Assembly (NCBI GenBank): GCA_030597275.1
Contig: JAUVSB010000007.1
Span: forward strand, 1-15,179
Length of the DNA stretch: 15,179 nt
Direction of reading: 5' to 3'
From: Gammaproteobacteria bacterium
Lineage (GTDB): Bacteria; Pseudomonadota; Gammaproteobacteria; BMS3Bbin11
Part shown: in pieces, positions 7,893 through 13,917 of the stretch
How positions within the stretch are numbered: the stretch's first letter is position 1
Layout of the letters: each line of letters starts with the position of its first letter
Program-made: the position numbers and the translations under genes
Notes under the pieces: generated by a model
The model's database searches: none
What the model was told of the DNA's origin: nothing
What the model saw: only the letters and a program-made list of their open reading frames with translations

Positions 7893-9170
7893 TTAATCCT
7901 GGGCGTTCTCTCTGAAAATGTCAGCAACCAGGCTAACAGGGTGTTTCACCGGGATATCCAGCTGAGCCTGACGAAGGCCTTCTGCCAGGTGCAAGGCGCA
8001 TCCTAAATTGCTGGTAACAACTATCTCAGGCTGTTCCATTTTTATTTGATTCAGAACAGGATCACGCAAGGCATTGGATGTATTGAAATCTACCAGCATT
8101 TTTGTTCCAGATGCGCCGCAGCAATGATAGGCGCTGCTGGACAAATGAAGGTTTATTTTTTCAAACTTGCCCAGCATTTTATGGGGGGCGGACTCGTTTG
8201 CAGGTTTATTTTCCAGACTGCAGGGTGTATGTAACAAAATTTTCATCTTGCGGGATGTGACGTTCATGTCCTCTGGCCAGTGAGCATAAATAAACTGGCA
8301 AACTTCATCGATTCGACTGGACAGTCCATTATCTGGCAGGTAATCGTGATATTTGCCCAGGCTGCTGCCACAGCCACTAGCCGTGTAGACGATGGGCGAT
8401 GACGGTGTAGTTTCAAAAGCCAGGATATTCTTTTGCATCATTTTTAATGATTCTTTCTCACGTCCTGCATGTAAGCTCAAGGCTCCACAACATGCCTGTC
8501 CAGCAGGAATGGTGACCGAGTAACCAATCGTGTTCAGGACATAGATAACATCATCCAGTGTGTCGCCATCCATGCCACGGGAAACGCATCCAAGAAAAAG
8601 GCTGACCTGTTTCCTGGAATTTTCTACCAGATACTCATCTTTCCACCGCCTATGTGGTTTGATTGATGGCAGGTAATCTAAAGCTGTCCTTTCAGTCTGC
8701 CGGCTTTCATAGGTTTTTACGGTTTTATTTCTGTAAAGGGTGTTTATTGGCGATGTGATCTGTGCTGCAATTCTTAACCACTCCGGGTGACGAAACAAAA
8801 AATCGATCAATTTATTCGCTGTAATTTCTTTAAAAGAGCGCTTCTTTTGCAAACACTTATGCAGGTAGCGGCCTTTATCCATAAGCATTGAAAAAGAAAC
8901 CGATGATGGGCACATGTTTTCGCATGCCCGGCATAACAGACAATCATGCAGTAATCTTTCAAGTGTGTCTGAAGCTTCCAGCTCACCACTGGCCAATGCA
9001 GAAATTAAGGAGATCCGTCCTCGCGGTGATTCAGCTTCTACCTGGGTCAACTGGTAGGTGGGGCAATGTGGCAGGCAAAGGCCGCAGGCTACGCAGCGTC
9101 CTGCTTCAGCCAGGATGAGGTCTTTGTCTGTTTGTATACTATCTGCGTACTTCATGGAATTGCCAGTCAT
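7893..9170 (-). CDS. GlcF-like iron-sulfur oxidoreductase subunit
   Basis: Electron-transfer protein of 425 residues related to the iron-sulfur subunit of glycolate oxidase (GlcF) and to GlpC/LldE. The N-terminal part has two complete 4Fe-4S ferredoxin motifs, CVACGLCLPHCP (C26, C29, C32, C36) and CLLCRACENMCP (C77, C80, C83, C87), separated by ESPRGRISLI as in GlcF. The C-terminal half holds two cysteine-rich CCG domains (CCG at 227-229 and 350-352, with SGCGSS and SNLGCAL as partners). Thus it can carry electrons from a flavin dehydrogenase to the quinone pool. No FAD-linked partner (GlcD/GlcE type) is present in the window, so its substrate is unknown. The ATG at 9170 is the furthest upstream; an ATG at 9155 is an equally possible start. 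Coq7 follows on the same strand, an arrangement that makes sense for a quinone-linked enzyme but is not proof. Confidence 0.88.
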   Translation of the reverse strand: MTGNSMKYADSIQTDKDLILAEAGRCVACGLCLPHCPTYQLTQVEAESPRGRISLISALASGELEASDTLERLLHDCLLCRACENMCPSSVSFSMLMDKGRYLHKCLQKKRSFKEITANKLIDFLFRHPEWLRIAAQITSPINTLYRNKTVKTYESRQTERTALDYLPSIKPHRRWKDEYLVENSRKQVSLFLGCVSRGMDGDTLDDVIYVLNTIGYSVTIPAGQACCGALSLHAGREKESLKMMQKNILAFETTPSSPIVYTASGCGSSLGKYHDYLPDNGLSSRIDEVCQFIYAHWPEDMNVTSRKMKILLHTPCSLENKPANESAPHKMLGKFEKINLHLSSSAYHCCGASGTKMLVDFNTSNALRDPVLNQIKMEQPEIVVTSNLGCALHLAEGLRQAQLDIPVKHPVSLVADIFRENAQD

Positions 9171-9311
9171 AAACCTGAAAGCCGGTATAATAAAAAAAGT
9201 GTCAGAATAGGGGATATTGGATTGTAGGTTAACAGCTGGTTTTTTCCCATACGAACATTTGGGCGCCTCTAGTACCTTTTATCATGTATTAATATCAGAA
9301 TAAGGAAGAAA

Positions 9312-9632
9312 ATGGATACCCCTTACTACAAATACCATGTGTTTTTCTGTACCAATCAGCGGCAGGATGGCCGGCCTTGCTGTCAGGATAATCGTGCAGC
9401 TGAAATGCGCAGTTATATGAAGCAAAAAATTAAAGAGGCGGGTCATTCAGGAAAAGGTGAGATTAGAGTCAACACTGCAGGTTGCCTGGATCGTTGTGAT
9501 TTGGGACCTGTGATGGTGATTTATCCACAAAACATCTGGTACACCTATCTGGATGAAGAGGATATTGATGAGATTATCAATAGCTTGATAAATGAAGATG
9601 TGCCGGTGGAAAGACTACTGCTCAAGGAGTAA
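9312..9632 (+). CDS. thioredoxin-like [2Fe-2S] ferredoxin
   Basis: Soluble 106-residue electron carrier of the thioredoxin-fold 2Fe-2S family (similar to the NuoE C-terminal domain and Aquifex-type ferredoxins). The start YKYHVFFCTNQR with C13, the pair C23-C24, and VNTAGCLDRCDLGPVMVIYP with C58 and C62 supply the four cluster ligands (C13, one of C23/C24, C58, C62). The end after DEEDIDEII fits the family. AAGGAAG lies three bases before the ATG, a strong ribosome site. It diverges from the GlcF-like gene with 141 bases between starts, so it could be its partner, but nothing shown here tests that. No terminator is visible after it; the next element is a promoter for a putative small RNA. Confidence 0.9.
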   Translation: MDTPYYKYHVFFCTNQRQDGRPCCQDNRAAEMRSYMKQKIKEAGHSGKGEIRVNTAGCLDRCDLGPVMVIYPQNIWYTYLDEEDIDEIINSLINEDVPVERLLLKE

Positions 9633-9648
9633 ATAAATTAAAAAACTC

Positions 9649-9677
9649 TTGACATGAAAATAAGAATTCTCTAATAT
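9649..9677 (+). promoter_or_regulatory. sigma70 promoter of putative small RNA
   Basis: A perfect -35 TTGACA (9649-9654), a 17-base spacer and TAATAT (9672-9677). It lies 17 bases after the ferredoxin stop and no gene starts downstream until rplM at 9932, with a strong terminator in between. This is the best promoter in the window by consensus. Confidence 0.75.
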
Positions 9678-9683
9678 ACTTAT

Positions 9684-9829
9684 CAAGGTCAGGGACGACA
9701 TGAACGATTGAAAGGTTTTCGATGATTGTGTGTTCGAAAGCTGGTCTGAGAAATCAGGCATTGAAAGGCTCCTCCATCCTCCTTTGGTGGTTTGGGCATG
9801 ACTACTTCCATTGTCATGCCTTTTTTTTT
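9684..9829 (+). ncRNA. putative small regulatory RNA with anti-Shine-Dalgarno hairpin loop
   Basis: An untranslated unit of about 146 bases bounded by a consensus promoter and an intrinsic terminator. I fold it as follows. Hairpin 1: 9714-9722 with 9734-9742 (nine pairs including two G-U). Hairpin 2: 9744-9749 with 9754-9759, closed by a GAAA tetraloop. Hairpin 3: AAAGG (9764-9768) with CCTTT (9781-9785), displaying a 12-base pyrimidine-rich loop with CTCCTCC (9769-9775). The terminator hairpin follows. CTCCTCC and CCTCCTT (9778-9784) match the anti-Shine-Dalgarno end of 16S rRNA, so this loop could pair with ribosome-binding sites of mRNAs, as in loop-presented C-rich small RNAs of other bacteria. 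No open reading frame of note fills it. I do not recognise a named RNA family; the transcription start is inferred. Confidence 0.7.
9795..9829 (+). terminator. intrinsic terminator of the putative small RNA
   Basis: Perfect eight-base stem GGCATGAC (9795-9802) with GTCATGCC (9813-9820), a ten-base loop and nine consecutive T (9821-9829). It stands 102 bases before rplM and thus separates the upstream transcript from the ribosomal operon. Confidence 0.92.
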
Positions 9830-9862
9830 GCCTAAATATTTACAACAAATACACGTAAATAC

Positions 9863-9891
9863 TTGTGACATGCCTGTCTTTTTAGTAATAT
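9863..9891 (+). promoter_or_regulatory. promoter of the rplM-rpsI operon
   Basis: TTGTGA (9863-9868), a 17-base spacer and TAATAT (9886-9891), followed by a GC-rich stretch (GCGCGCCC) typical of the start region of growth-controlled genes. The start would fall near 9898, giving a leader of about 34 bases with the rplM ribosome site AGGA. Confidence 0.6.
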
Positions 9892-9931
9892 GCGCGCCCT
9901 TTCTTGTTTGAGTTAATTGTAGGAAAACCTA

Positions 9932-10360
9932 ATGAAAACGATCTCGGCAAAGCCCGAAACCGTGCAGCACGACTGGTATGTTGTTGATGCAACTGACAAA
10001 GTTCTTGGACGCCTGGCAACAGAGGTGGCTCGCCATCTGCGTGGCAAGCACAAACCTATCTACACACCACACGTAGATACGGGTGATTATATTGTTATCA
10101 TCAACGCGGAAAAAATTCGTGTAACCGGTAACAAGGAAGATGACAAGATGTATCATCACCATACGGGTTTTCCTGGTGGAATAAAGTCAGTCAATCTGAA
10201 GACCATGCGTGAGAAATACCCGGATAGAATTATAATGTCAGCAGTACGAGGCATGATGCCGAAAGGCCCGCTTGGTCGTGCGATGCTGTCAAAATTACGC
10301 ATCTACACCGGTGCAGAACATAACCATCAGGCTCAGCAGCCGAAGACACTGGAGATTTAA
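9932..10360 (+). CDS. rplM: 50S ribosomal protein L13
   Basis: Large-subunit ribosomal protein, 142 residues, the same size as in E. coli. It shows the family landmarks WYVVDATDKVLGRLATEVARHLRGKHKP, DTGDYIVIINAEKIRVTGNK, the YHHTGFPGG turn and RAVRGMMPKGPLGR (here SAVRGMMPKGPLGRAML). L13 binds 23S rRNA early in 50S assembly; in E. coli it also represses its own leader. AGGA lies upstream of the ATG. The stop codon is only three bases from the rpsI start, the classical rplM-rpsI arrangement. Confidence 0.99.
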   Translation: MKTISAKPETVQHDWYVVDATDKVLGRLATEVARHLRGKHKPIYTPHVDTGDYIVIINAEKIRVTGNKEDDKMYHHHTGFPGGIKSVNLKTMREKYPDRIIMSAVRGMMPKGPLGRAMLSKLRIYTGAEHNHQAQQPKTLEI

Positions 10361-10363
10361 ACC

Positions 10364-10759
10364 ATGGCAACGGCAGAAACCTATTACGGCACAGGCCGCC
10401 GCAAAAGTTCTACGGCACGTGTATACATCACCAGCGGTAAAGGTGAAATCTCAGTCAACAAGCGTCCACTCGATGTGTTCTTCGGTAGAGAAACCGCAAG
10501 AATGATCGTTCGTCAGCCACTGGTGCTGTCAGAAATGGATGGTAAGTTCGATATAAACGTGACTGTTAGCGGCGGTGGAATAAGCGGCCAGGCCGGTGCA
10601 ATTCGCCATGGCATTACTCGTGCATTGATGCAGTATGACGAAGAGCTGCGTCCATCACTACGCAAAGCTGGTTTTGTGACCCGCGATGCCCGTAAGGTTG
10701 AACGTAAGAAGTTTGGTCTGCACACGGCTCGCAAGGCTCCACAATTCTCTAAGCGTTAA
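10364..10759 (+). CDS. rpsI: 30S ribosomal protein S9
   Basis: Small-subunit ribosomal protein, 131 residues. It begins YYGTGRRKSSTARVYI, contains GGGISGQAGAIRHGITRALM, and ends RKAPQFSKR; the C-terminal SKR tail reaches the ribosomal P site and contacts tRNA. It follows rplM by three bases (GGAG ribosome site inside the end of rplM), forming the usual two-gene operon, and is followed by a hairpin terminator and tRNA-Gln. Confidence 0.99.
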   Translation: MATAETYYGTGRRKSSTARVYITSGKGEISVNKRPLDVFFGRETARMIVRQPLVLSEMDGKFDINVTVSGGGISGQAGAIRHGITRALMQYDEELRPSLRKAGFVTRDARKVERKKFGLHTARKAPQFSKR

Positions 10760-10765
10760 GATTTT

Positions 10766-10795
10766 TGTCAGGCAGGGCTTGTCTGCCGACATTTT
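10766..10795 (+). terminator. terminator-like hairpin after rpsI
   Basis: TGTC-A-GGCAG (10766-10775) pairs with CTGCC-GACA (10783-10791) with one bulged A and a seven-base loop, followed by TTTT. The tRNA begins eight bases later, and its promoter is unclear, so the tRNA may be partly expressed by read-through; TTGTCA at 10765-10770 overlapping this hairpin is a possible -35 for it. Confidence 0.6.
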
Positions 10796-10802
10796 CCATA
10801 TT

Positions 10803-10876
10803 TGGGGGATCGTCTAGCGGCAGGACTGCGGACTCTGACTCCGCCAACCAAGGTTCGAATCCTTGTCCCCCAGCCA
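10803..10876 (+). tRNA. tRNA-Gln (anticodon CTG)
   Basis: Complete cloverleaf. Acceptor stem TGGGGGA (10803-10809) pairs with TCCCCCA (10866-10872); the U1-A72 first pair is typical of tRNA-Gln. Anticodon stem GCGGA/TCCGC encloses loop CTCTGAC with anticodon CTG at 10835-10837, reading CAG codons. The T-arm has GGTTCGAATCC. Discriminator G is at 10873 and the CCA end is encoded (10874-10876). The 3' half from 10858 onward is the left copy of the 22-bp repeat that flanks the genomic island, so this gene is the integration target and the reading shows it remained intact. Confidence 0.97.
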
Positions 10877-10879
10877 TAT
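10858..10879 (+). repeat. left attachment-site copy (attL) in tRNA-Gln 3' end
   Basis: 22 bases covering the 3' part of the T-arm, the acceptor 3' strand, CCA and the next three bases TAT. Identical to 13918-13939 in the same orientation; the next base differs (T here, A there). Direct repeats of a tRNA 3' end are the standard trace of tyrosine-integrase insertion. Confidence 0.93.
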
Positions 10880-10880
10880 T

Positions 10881-10922
10881 AAACAAAGGGTTACAGTTGA
10901 ATGACTGTAGCCCTTTGTTTTT
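10881..10922 (+). terminator. strong terminator just inside the island, after tRNA-Gln
   Basis: A 17-pair stem (10881-10897 with 10904-10920, one T-G wobble) encloses a short loop and ends in a run of T. The A-rich 5' arm and T-rich 3' arm make it bidirectional-looking. It lies right after the attL repeat and so belongs to the island side, giving the tRNA a new transcription end. Confidence 0.85.
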
Positions 10923-11167
10923 GGGGCCGCTATGGGGTCATCTTGCATGAATTATGTGAACTAGGGTTATTCCAGAACCACTAAAACAATCCTTCTTGAA
11001 TATGTACGTTTAGTTTAGGCTTTAGGAATCTGTATAAATCCAGACTTGGGCCGACATAATCTAAATCTGGTTCAGATTTGACTTAACAGTACTAAATGTA
11101 AAAGTCTGCTTGCAACCCAAAATGGTCATTCAGGGTTTTTTCTGGTCTCTGTCTTTAACTGTCCCTG
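10923..11167. other. non-coding island left end with a short palindrome
   Basis: No convincing gene on either strand. Apart from a palindrome AAATCTG-GTT-CAGATTT at 11063-11079, which could be an operator, and a weak AACCC/GGGTT hairpin before a T-run at 11114-11141, I see no further structure. The stretch presumably contains upstream control sequences of the cargo genes. Confidence 0.4.
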
Positions 11168-11173
11168 TATAAT
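11168..11173 (+). promoter_or_regulatory. candidate -10 element for island cargo genes
   Basis: A perfect TATAAT at 11168-11173 with no recognisable -35 at the usual distance. Transcription would start near 11180 and give a ~110-base leader to the nitroreductase gene; the three cargo genes follow on the same strand with gaps of 48 and 64 bases and could share this transcript. Confidence 0.4.
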
Positions 11174-11289
11174 AAAAATAATTTCCGCATTTCACGATTT
11201 CAATATTCAGAGTAAACATTGAATAAGGCCGTTTTCACTGTTATGCGAGAAAACCGAATAAATCAAATTTTAGGAGTATCTGAATACTT

Positions 11290-11946
11290 ATGGCTCATCC
11301 AATTATTGAAGATCTTCTTTGGCGACATGCGACCAAAAAATATGATGCTAGTAAAAAGATTCCTCAAGAGGATCTTGATGTGCTTTTTGAAGCAATGCGC
11401 CTCTCTGCATCATCTATTAATTCACAACCATGGAAGTTTGTCGTTATTGAGAGCAACGAAGCAAAAGAGCGCATGAGTAAAACCTTTGCTCAGAAACATC
11501 AATATAACCTGCCTCATGTTTTTGATAGCTCACAAATTATTCTCTTTGCTTACAACCCACGCTACACTCGTAATGATTATGCAAAAGTGGTGGATAAAAG
11601 CATTGAGGATAAACGAATCAAGCTAGAAGATCGAGATAGTGCCTTTGGTGTCTTCATGTTTGCTGAACTTAATACCGATGAAACTGGAAATACAAGTTGT
11701 TGGACAAAAGCACAAACCTATATTGCACTTGGAAATACGCTTCACACATTAGCACGTCTCAAAATAGATTCCACGCCCATGGAAGGCATTGATACTGATT
11801 TAGTAAACGAAGAGTTTAAAAAAGAGCTAGATGGTTATCAGTGCGATGTGGCTTTGGCTATTGGCTATCACCATCCGCAAGATGATTACAACGCAAAACT
11901 TCATAAGTCACGACATAGTTTAGATGATATTTTATTGCGTATATAA
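11290..11946 (+). CDS. NfsB-like NAD(P)H nitroreductase
   Basis: Soluble FMN-dependent oxidoreductase of 218 residues, the length of E. coli NfsB (217), which reduces nitro-aromatics and quinones with two-electron steps. The FMN-binding landmarks are present: RHATKKYDASKKIP near the start, LSASSINSQPWKFVVI (SxxSxxNxQPW), and towards the end GIDTDLVNEEF, ALAIGYHH and LHKSRHSLDDIL. A stop codon directly upstream in frame makes ATG 11290 the first possible start; its GGAG site is 13 bases away, longer than usual. First cargo gene of the tRNA-Gln island and AT-rich. The physiological substrate is unknown; family members act on many compounds, so its presence says little on its own. Confidence 0.9.
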   Translation: MAHPIIEDLLWRHATKKYDASKKIPQEDLDVLFEAMRLSASSINSQPWKFVVIESNEAKERMSKTFAQKHQYNLPHVFDSSQIILFAYNPRYTRNDYAKVVDKSIEDKRIKLEDRDSAFGVFMFAELNTDETGNTSCWTKAQTYIALGNTLHTLARLKIDSTPMEGIDTDLVNEEFKKELDGYQCDVALAIGYHHPQDDYNAKLHKSRHSLDDILLRI

Positions 11947-11994
11947 GATGCACAATAGTACATATAATTAAAACTTCTATTATCCAGGATTACT

Positions 11995-12648
11995 ATGAAT
12001 ACAAACAACGTAGAATCTACTGCGTTACAGCCTACCATTATTTCTTATGTAAAAGACCTTCCAAACATCTGTTCATTAGCAGGATTGGCGTGCACAGTTT
12101 TGGCTATTTACTTTAGTATTTTGGGTGTTTATTACGCAGCAATGATTGGTATGATCTGGTCTGTTGCATTTGACTGGGCGGATGGTCTCATCGCACGAAG
12201 AATGAAAGGTAGGACAGGTAACGACCGAGCTTTTGGTGGGCAACTTGATGTTTTAATAGATATCGTTAGTTATGGTGTTGCACCGTCCATTCTTTTGCTG
12301 AGTTATGGAAAATTTGCACCTATATTTTTAGTGGGTGCTTTTTTAATGCTCGTTGCTAGTGCAATACGGTTGAGTTATTTTAGTACCTTTGGTCTTGCTG
12401 GTGGGACAAAGTACACTGGGCTAGCTCTTGATAATAATAATATAATACTGGTTTTTATTTTCTTATTTGAAGGGATATTTAGCGAGGGAATTTTTTCTGT
12501 TATTCTGTACGTCAGTGGTCTCAGCCTTGCGGCCTTGAATGTATCGCAAATCAAAACACCAAAACTTTCTGGCAACCCAGTTAATGTTTATATTCTTGCT
12601 GTTTATACTCTTGGAATAACTGGGATATATGGTTGGAAGCTTATATAG
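11995..12648 (+). CDS. CDP-alcohol phosphatidyltransferase-family membrane protein
   Basis: Integral membrane enzyme (217 residues, about six hydrophobic segments) of the family that moves a phospho-group from a CDP-alcohol to another alcohol. The active-site signature DWADGLIAR (60-68) followed by GGQLDVLID (81-89) provides the four metal-binding aspartates D60, D63, D85 and D89. The following SYGVAPSILLL resembles phosphatidylserine synthase (PssA) and relatives. The spacing between the AR and the GxxxD half is 12 residues, longer than the usual ~8, so the loop is extended. The AGGA ribosome site is well placed. It is followed by a cytidylyltransferase gene, suggesting that the CDP-alcohol is made next door. 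Substrates cannot be assigned: phosphatidylserine synthesis needs only CDP-diacylglycerol, whereas the neighbour points to a CDP-activated polar alcohol. Confidence 0.88.
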   Translation: MNTNNVESTALQPTIISYVKDLPNICSLAGLACTVLAIYFSILGVYYAAMIGMIWSVAFDWADGLIARRMKGRTGNDRAFGGQLDVLIDIVSYGVAPSILLLSYGKFAPIFLVGAFLMLVASAIRLSYFSTFGLAGGTKYTGLALDNNNIILVFIFLFEGIFSEGIFSVILYVSGLSLAALNVSQIKTPKLSGNPVNVYILAVYTLGITGIYGWKLI

Positions 12649-12712
12649 AAAGTAATGATATTAGTAAAACATTAGAATGAAAAACACTTTAATTTAGGAG
12701 TTAAGTAGAGCA

Positions 12713-13129
12713 ATGGTAGTGTATACGGTAGGTACCTTTGATTTATTGCATGTTGGTCATCTTGCATTGTTGGAATATTGTGCCACATTGGGTGATACGG
12801 TTGCTGTTGGCGTTGCTTCTGATGAAGTTGTCAAATTATACAAACCTAATATTCCTATTATTCCACTTGAACAACGTATTGAAATGCTTCAAGCACTTCG
12901 CTGTGTGAATATTGTACTTCCATACCATGAGCTGGATTACCTCTCTATTTGCAAGGAAGTTAAGGCAGATATTTTTGTTATTGGAGAAGACTGGGGTAGA
13001 AAGCCTCATAATGAAGATGTGGAAAATTATTTCCATTCACAGGGAAAAAAGGTAGTTCAAATTAAATATCATCCACGAACTTCATCCACTAAAATAAAAC
13101 AAGTTGTTAGAGAGCAATCTCTTAGATGA
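12713..13129 (+). CDS. TagD-like cytidylyltransferase (glycerol-3-phosphate cytidylyltransferase family)
   Basis: Soluble nucleotidyltransferase of 138 residues, about the length of TagD (129). It carries GTFDLLHVGH (7-16) with the HxGH nucleotide motif, the RIEML helix, GEDWG (91-95) matching the TagD G-D-D-W region, and RTSSTKIK (122-129), the second signature of the family. These enzymes join a phospho-alcohol such as glycerol-3-phosphate, choline-phosphate or ethanolamine-phosphate to CTP, releasing pyrophosphate and giving a CDP-alcohol. Catalytic residues look intact. A GGAG site lies 12 bases before the ATG with AGAG closer. It follows the CDP-alcohol phosphatidyltransferase by 64 bases on the same strand, so the two probably act in succession. 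The exact alcohol is not readable from the sequence. Confidence 0.88.
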   Translation: MVVYTVGTFDLLHVGHLALLEYCATLGDTVAVGVASDEVVKLYKPNIPIIPLEQRIEMLQALRCVNIVLPYHELDYLSICKEVKADIFVIGEDWGRKPHNEDVENYFHSQGKKVVQIKYHPRTSSTKIKQVVREQSLR

Positions 13130-13186
13130 AAATATATAAATCAAGCTATTGTATAAAATAGATGGCAATAGTCAGGTCAATGACGA

Positions 13187-13725
13187 TCAAAAGCATAAAA
13201 AATATGCACGCAGACTGTTAATTTGGGGCAGGACCAATCTGTTTACAGTCGATGGTGCATTACCCGCTGATGTCCGTGATTTTAGAAGGCTGGTAATGTC
13301 TTTCTTCTGAAATGAGTCTATTTTGCGTGTCTTCCAGACGGGAATAAGAATGTTAGCTAGCTTACTTCTGTCATCTTTTAAGGAGCGCTTGTTTGATGCA
13401 GCCAAATATTCTTCAGCCAATACCTTAAACGTAGGCATCGTCCTACGTTCCTCCTTGGCTGTCTGTGGGTCAATTACCAGTGTCTATCCGATGCAATAGC
13501 TCTTGAGCCTGTTTGCGAGCATCTGGCACAGTCCAACGCTCCAGCCTACCTAATCTTGTATCTACGACGGGTTCGCCCAAATTGATAACGCAAAATAAAT
13601 GTCTTCGTCCCGGTAGGGTTTACGATCAGGTGTAGGCCGGGTGTCTTCGGGTCGCTTACCTCATACCGCGTCTCTGCTGGCGCTAGCTTCGATAAGCTGA
13701 TATTTGTAAAGCTTGAGTGCTTCAT
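13187..13725 (-). pseudogene. degenerate tyrosine integrase (DUF4102-type), frameshifted and truncated
   Basis: Remains of the island's site-specific recombinase. From ATG 13725 the frame gives the arm-binding domain (SLSKLAPAETRYEVSDPKTPGLHLIV, TGTKTFILRYQFGRTRRRYK) and stops at 13546. A shift near 13553 restores LGRLERWTVPDARKQAQELLHRIDTGN, which ends at a TGA (13470-13472). A second shift continues with DPQTAKEERRTMPTFKVLAEEYLAASNKRSL and the core-binding domain to APSTVNRL, then stops at 13187. The normal catalytic domain, with the R-HxR-Y residues, should follow but is absent; the sequence after 13187 does not look like it. This explains integration into tRNA-Gln and means the enzyme is inactive. 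It is transcribed inward from the right island edge. Possible promoter sequence upstream was not identified. Confidence 0.85.
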
Positions 13726-13827
13726 AGTGTAAAATCATTAAAATATTTCATGTTATCGTCTCTATCCATATGATATTTTTTGTCAAATAGCATATATATG
13801 GAGCTCAAGGATGAGAACCGAGCCCAG

Positions 13828-13913
13828 GTTCGACCGCATCGTCTGGAACGATGCGGAACGGGGGAGCGTTAGCGCGACACCGGCCCCGTAGGGGTGAGGC
13901 CCATGGAAGGGCC
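13828..13913. other. cluster of GC-rich hairpins at the island right edge
   Basis: Within 86 bases I find four small inverted repeats in a row: CCGCATCGT with ACGATGCGG (13834-13842/13848-13856, loop of five; GTT/AAC adds outer pairs at 13828-13830/13857-13859), GCG/CGC (13866-13868/13873-13875), CCCC/GGGG (13884-13887/13891-13894) and GGCCC/GGGCC (13898-13902/13909-13913). The attR repeat starts five bases later. The composition is strongly GC-rich inside an otherwise AT-rich element, and there is no reading frame of note. It may be recombination-related DNA, a transcript that folds, or a remnant of an attachment region. Confidence 0.55.
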
Positions 13914-13917
13914 GAAT

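Noticed and set aside
10765..10950. 61-codon ORF spanning tRNA-Gln
   Set aside because: It overlaps the tRNA, a terminator and the island edge; a chance reading frame.
11114..11141. AACCC/GGGTT hairpin with T-run as a terminator
   Set aside because: Only five pairs with a 14-base loop; too weak to call separately.
11219..11476. 85-codon ORF overlapping the nitroreductase start
   Set aside because: Different frame with no recognisable protein features; the nitroreductase frame is clearly the real one.
13162..13230. Possible insertion-sequence end around TTAATTTGGGG near the broken integrase end
   Set aside because: Sequence felt familiar as a dispersed repeat, but no inverted repeat, target duplication or transposase is visible in the window.
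13827..13860. Partial tRNA (T-arm-like GGTTCGACC) in the hairpin cluster
   Set aside because: No acceptor or anticodon stems can be paired with it; only the T-loop motif matches.
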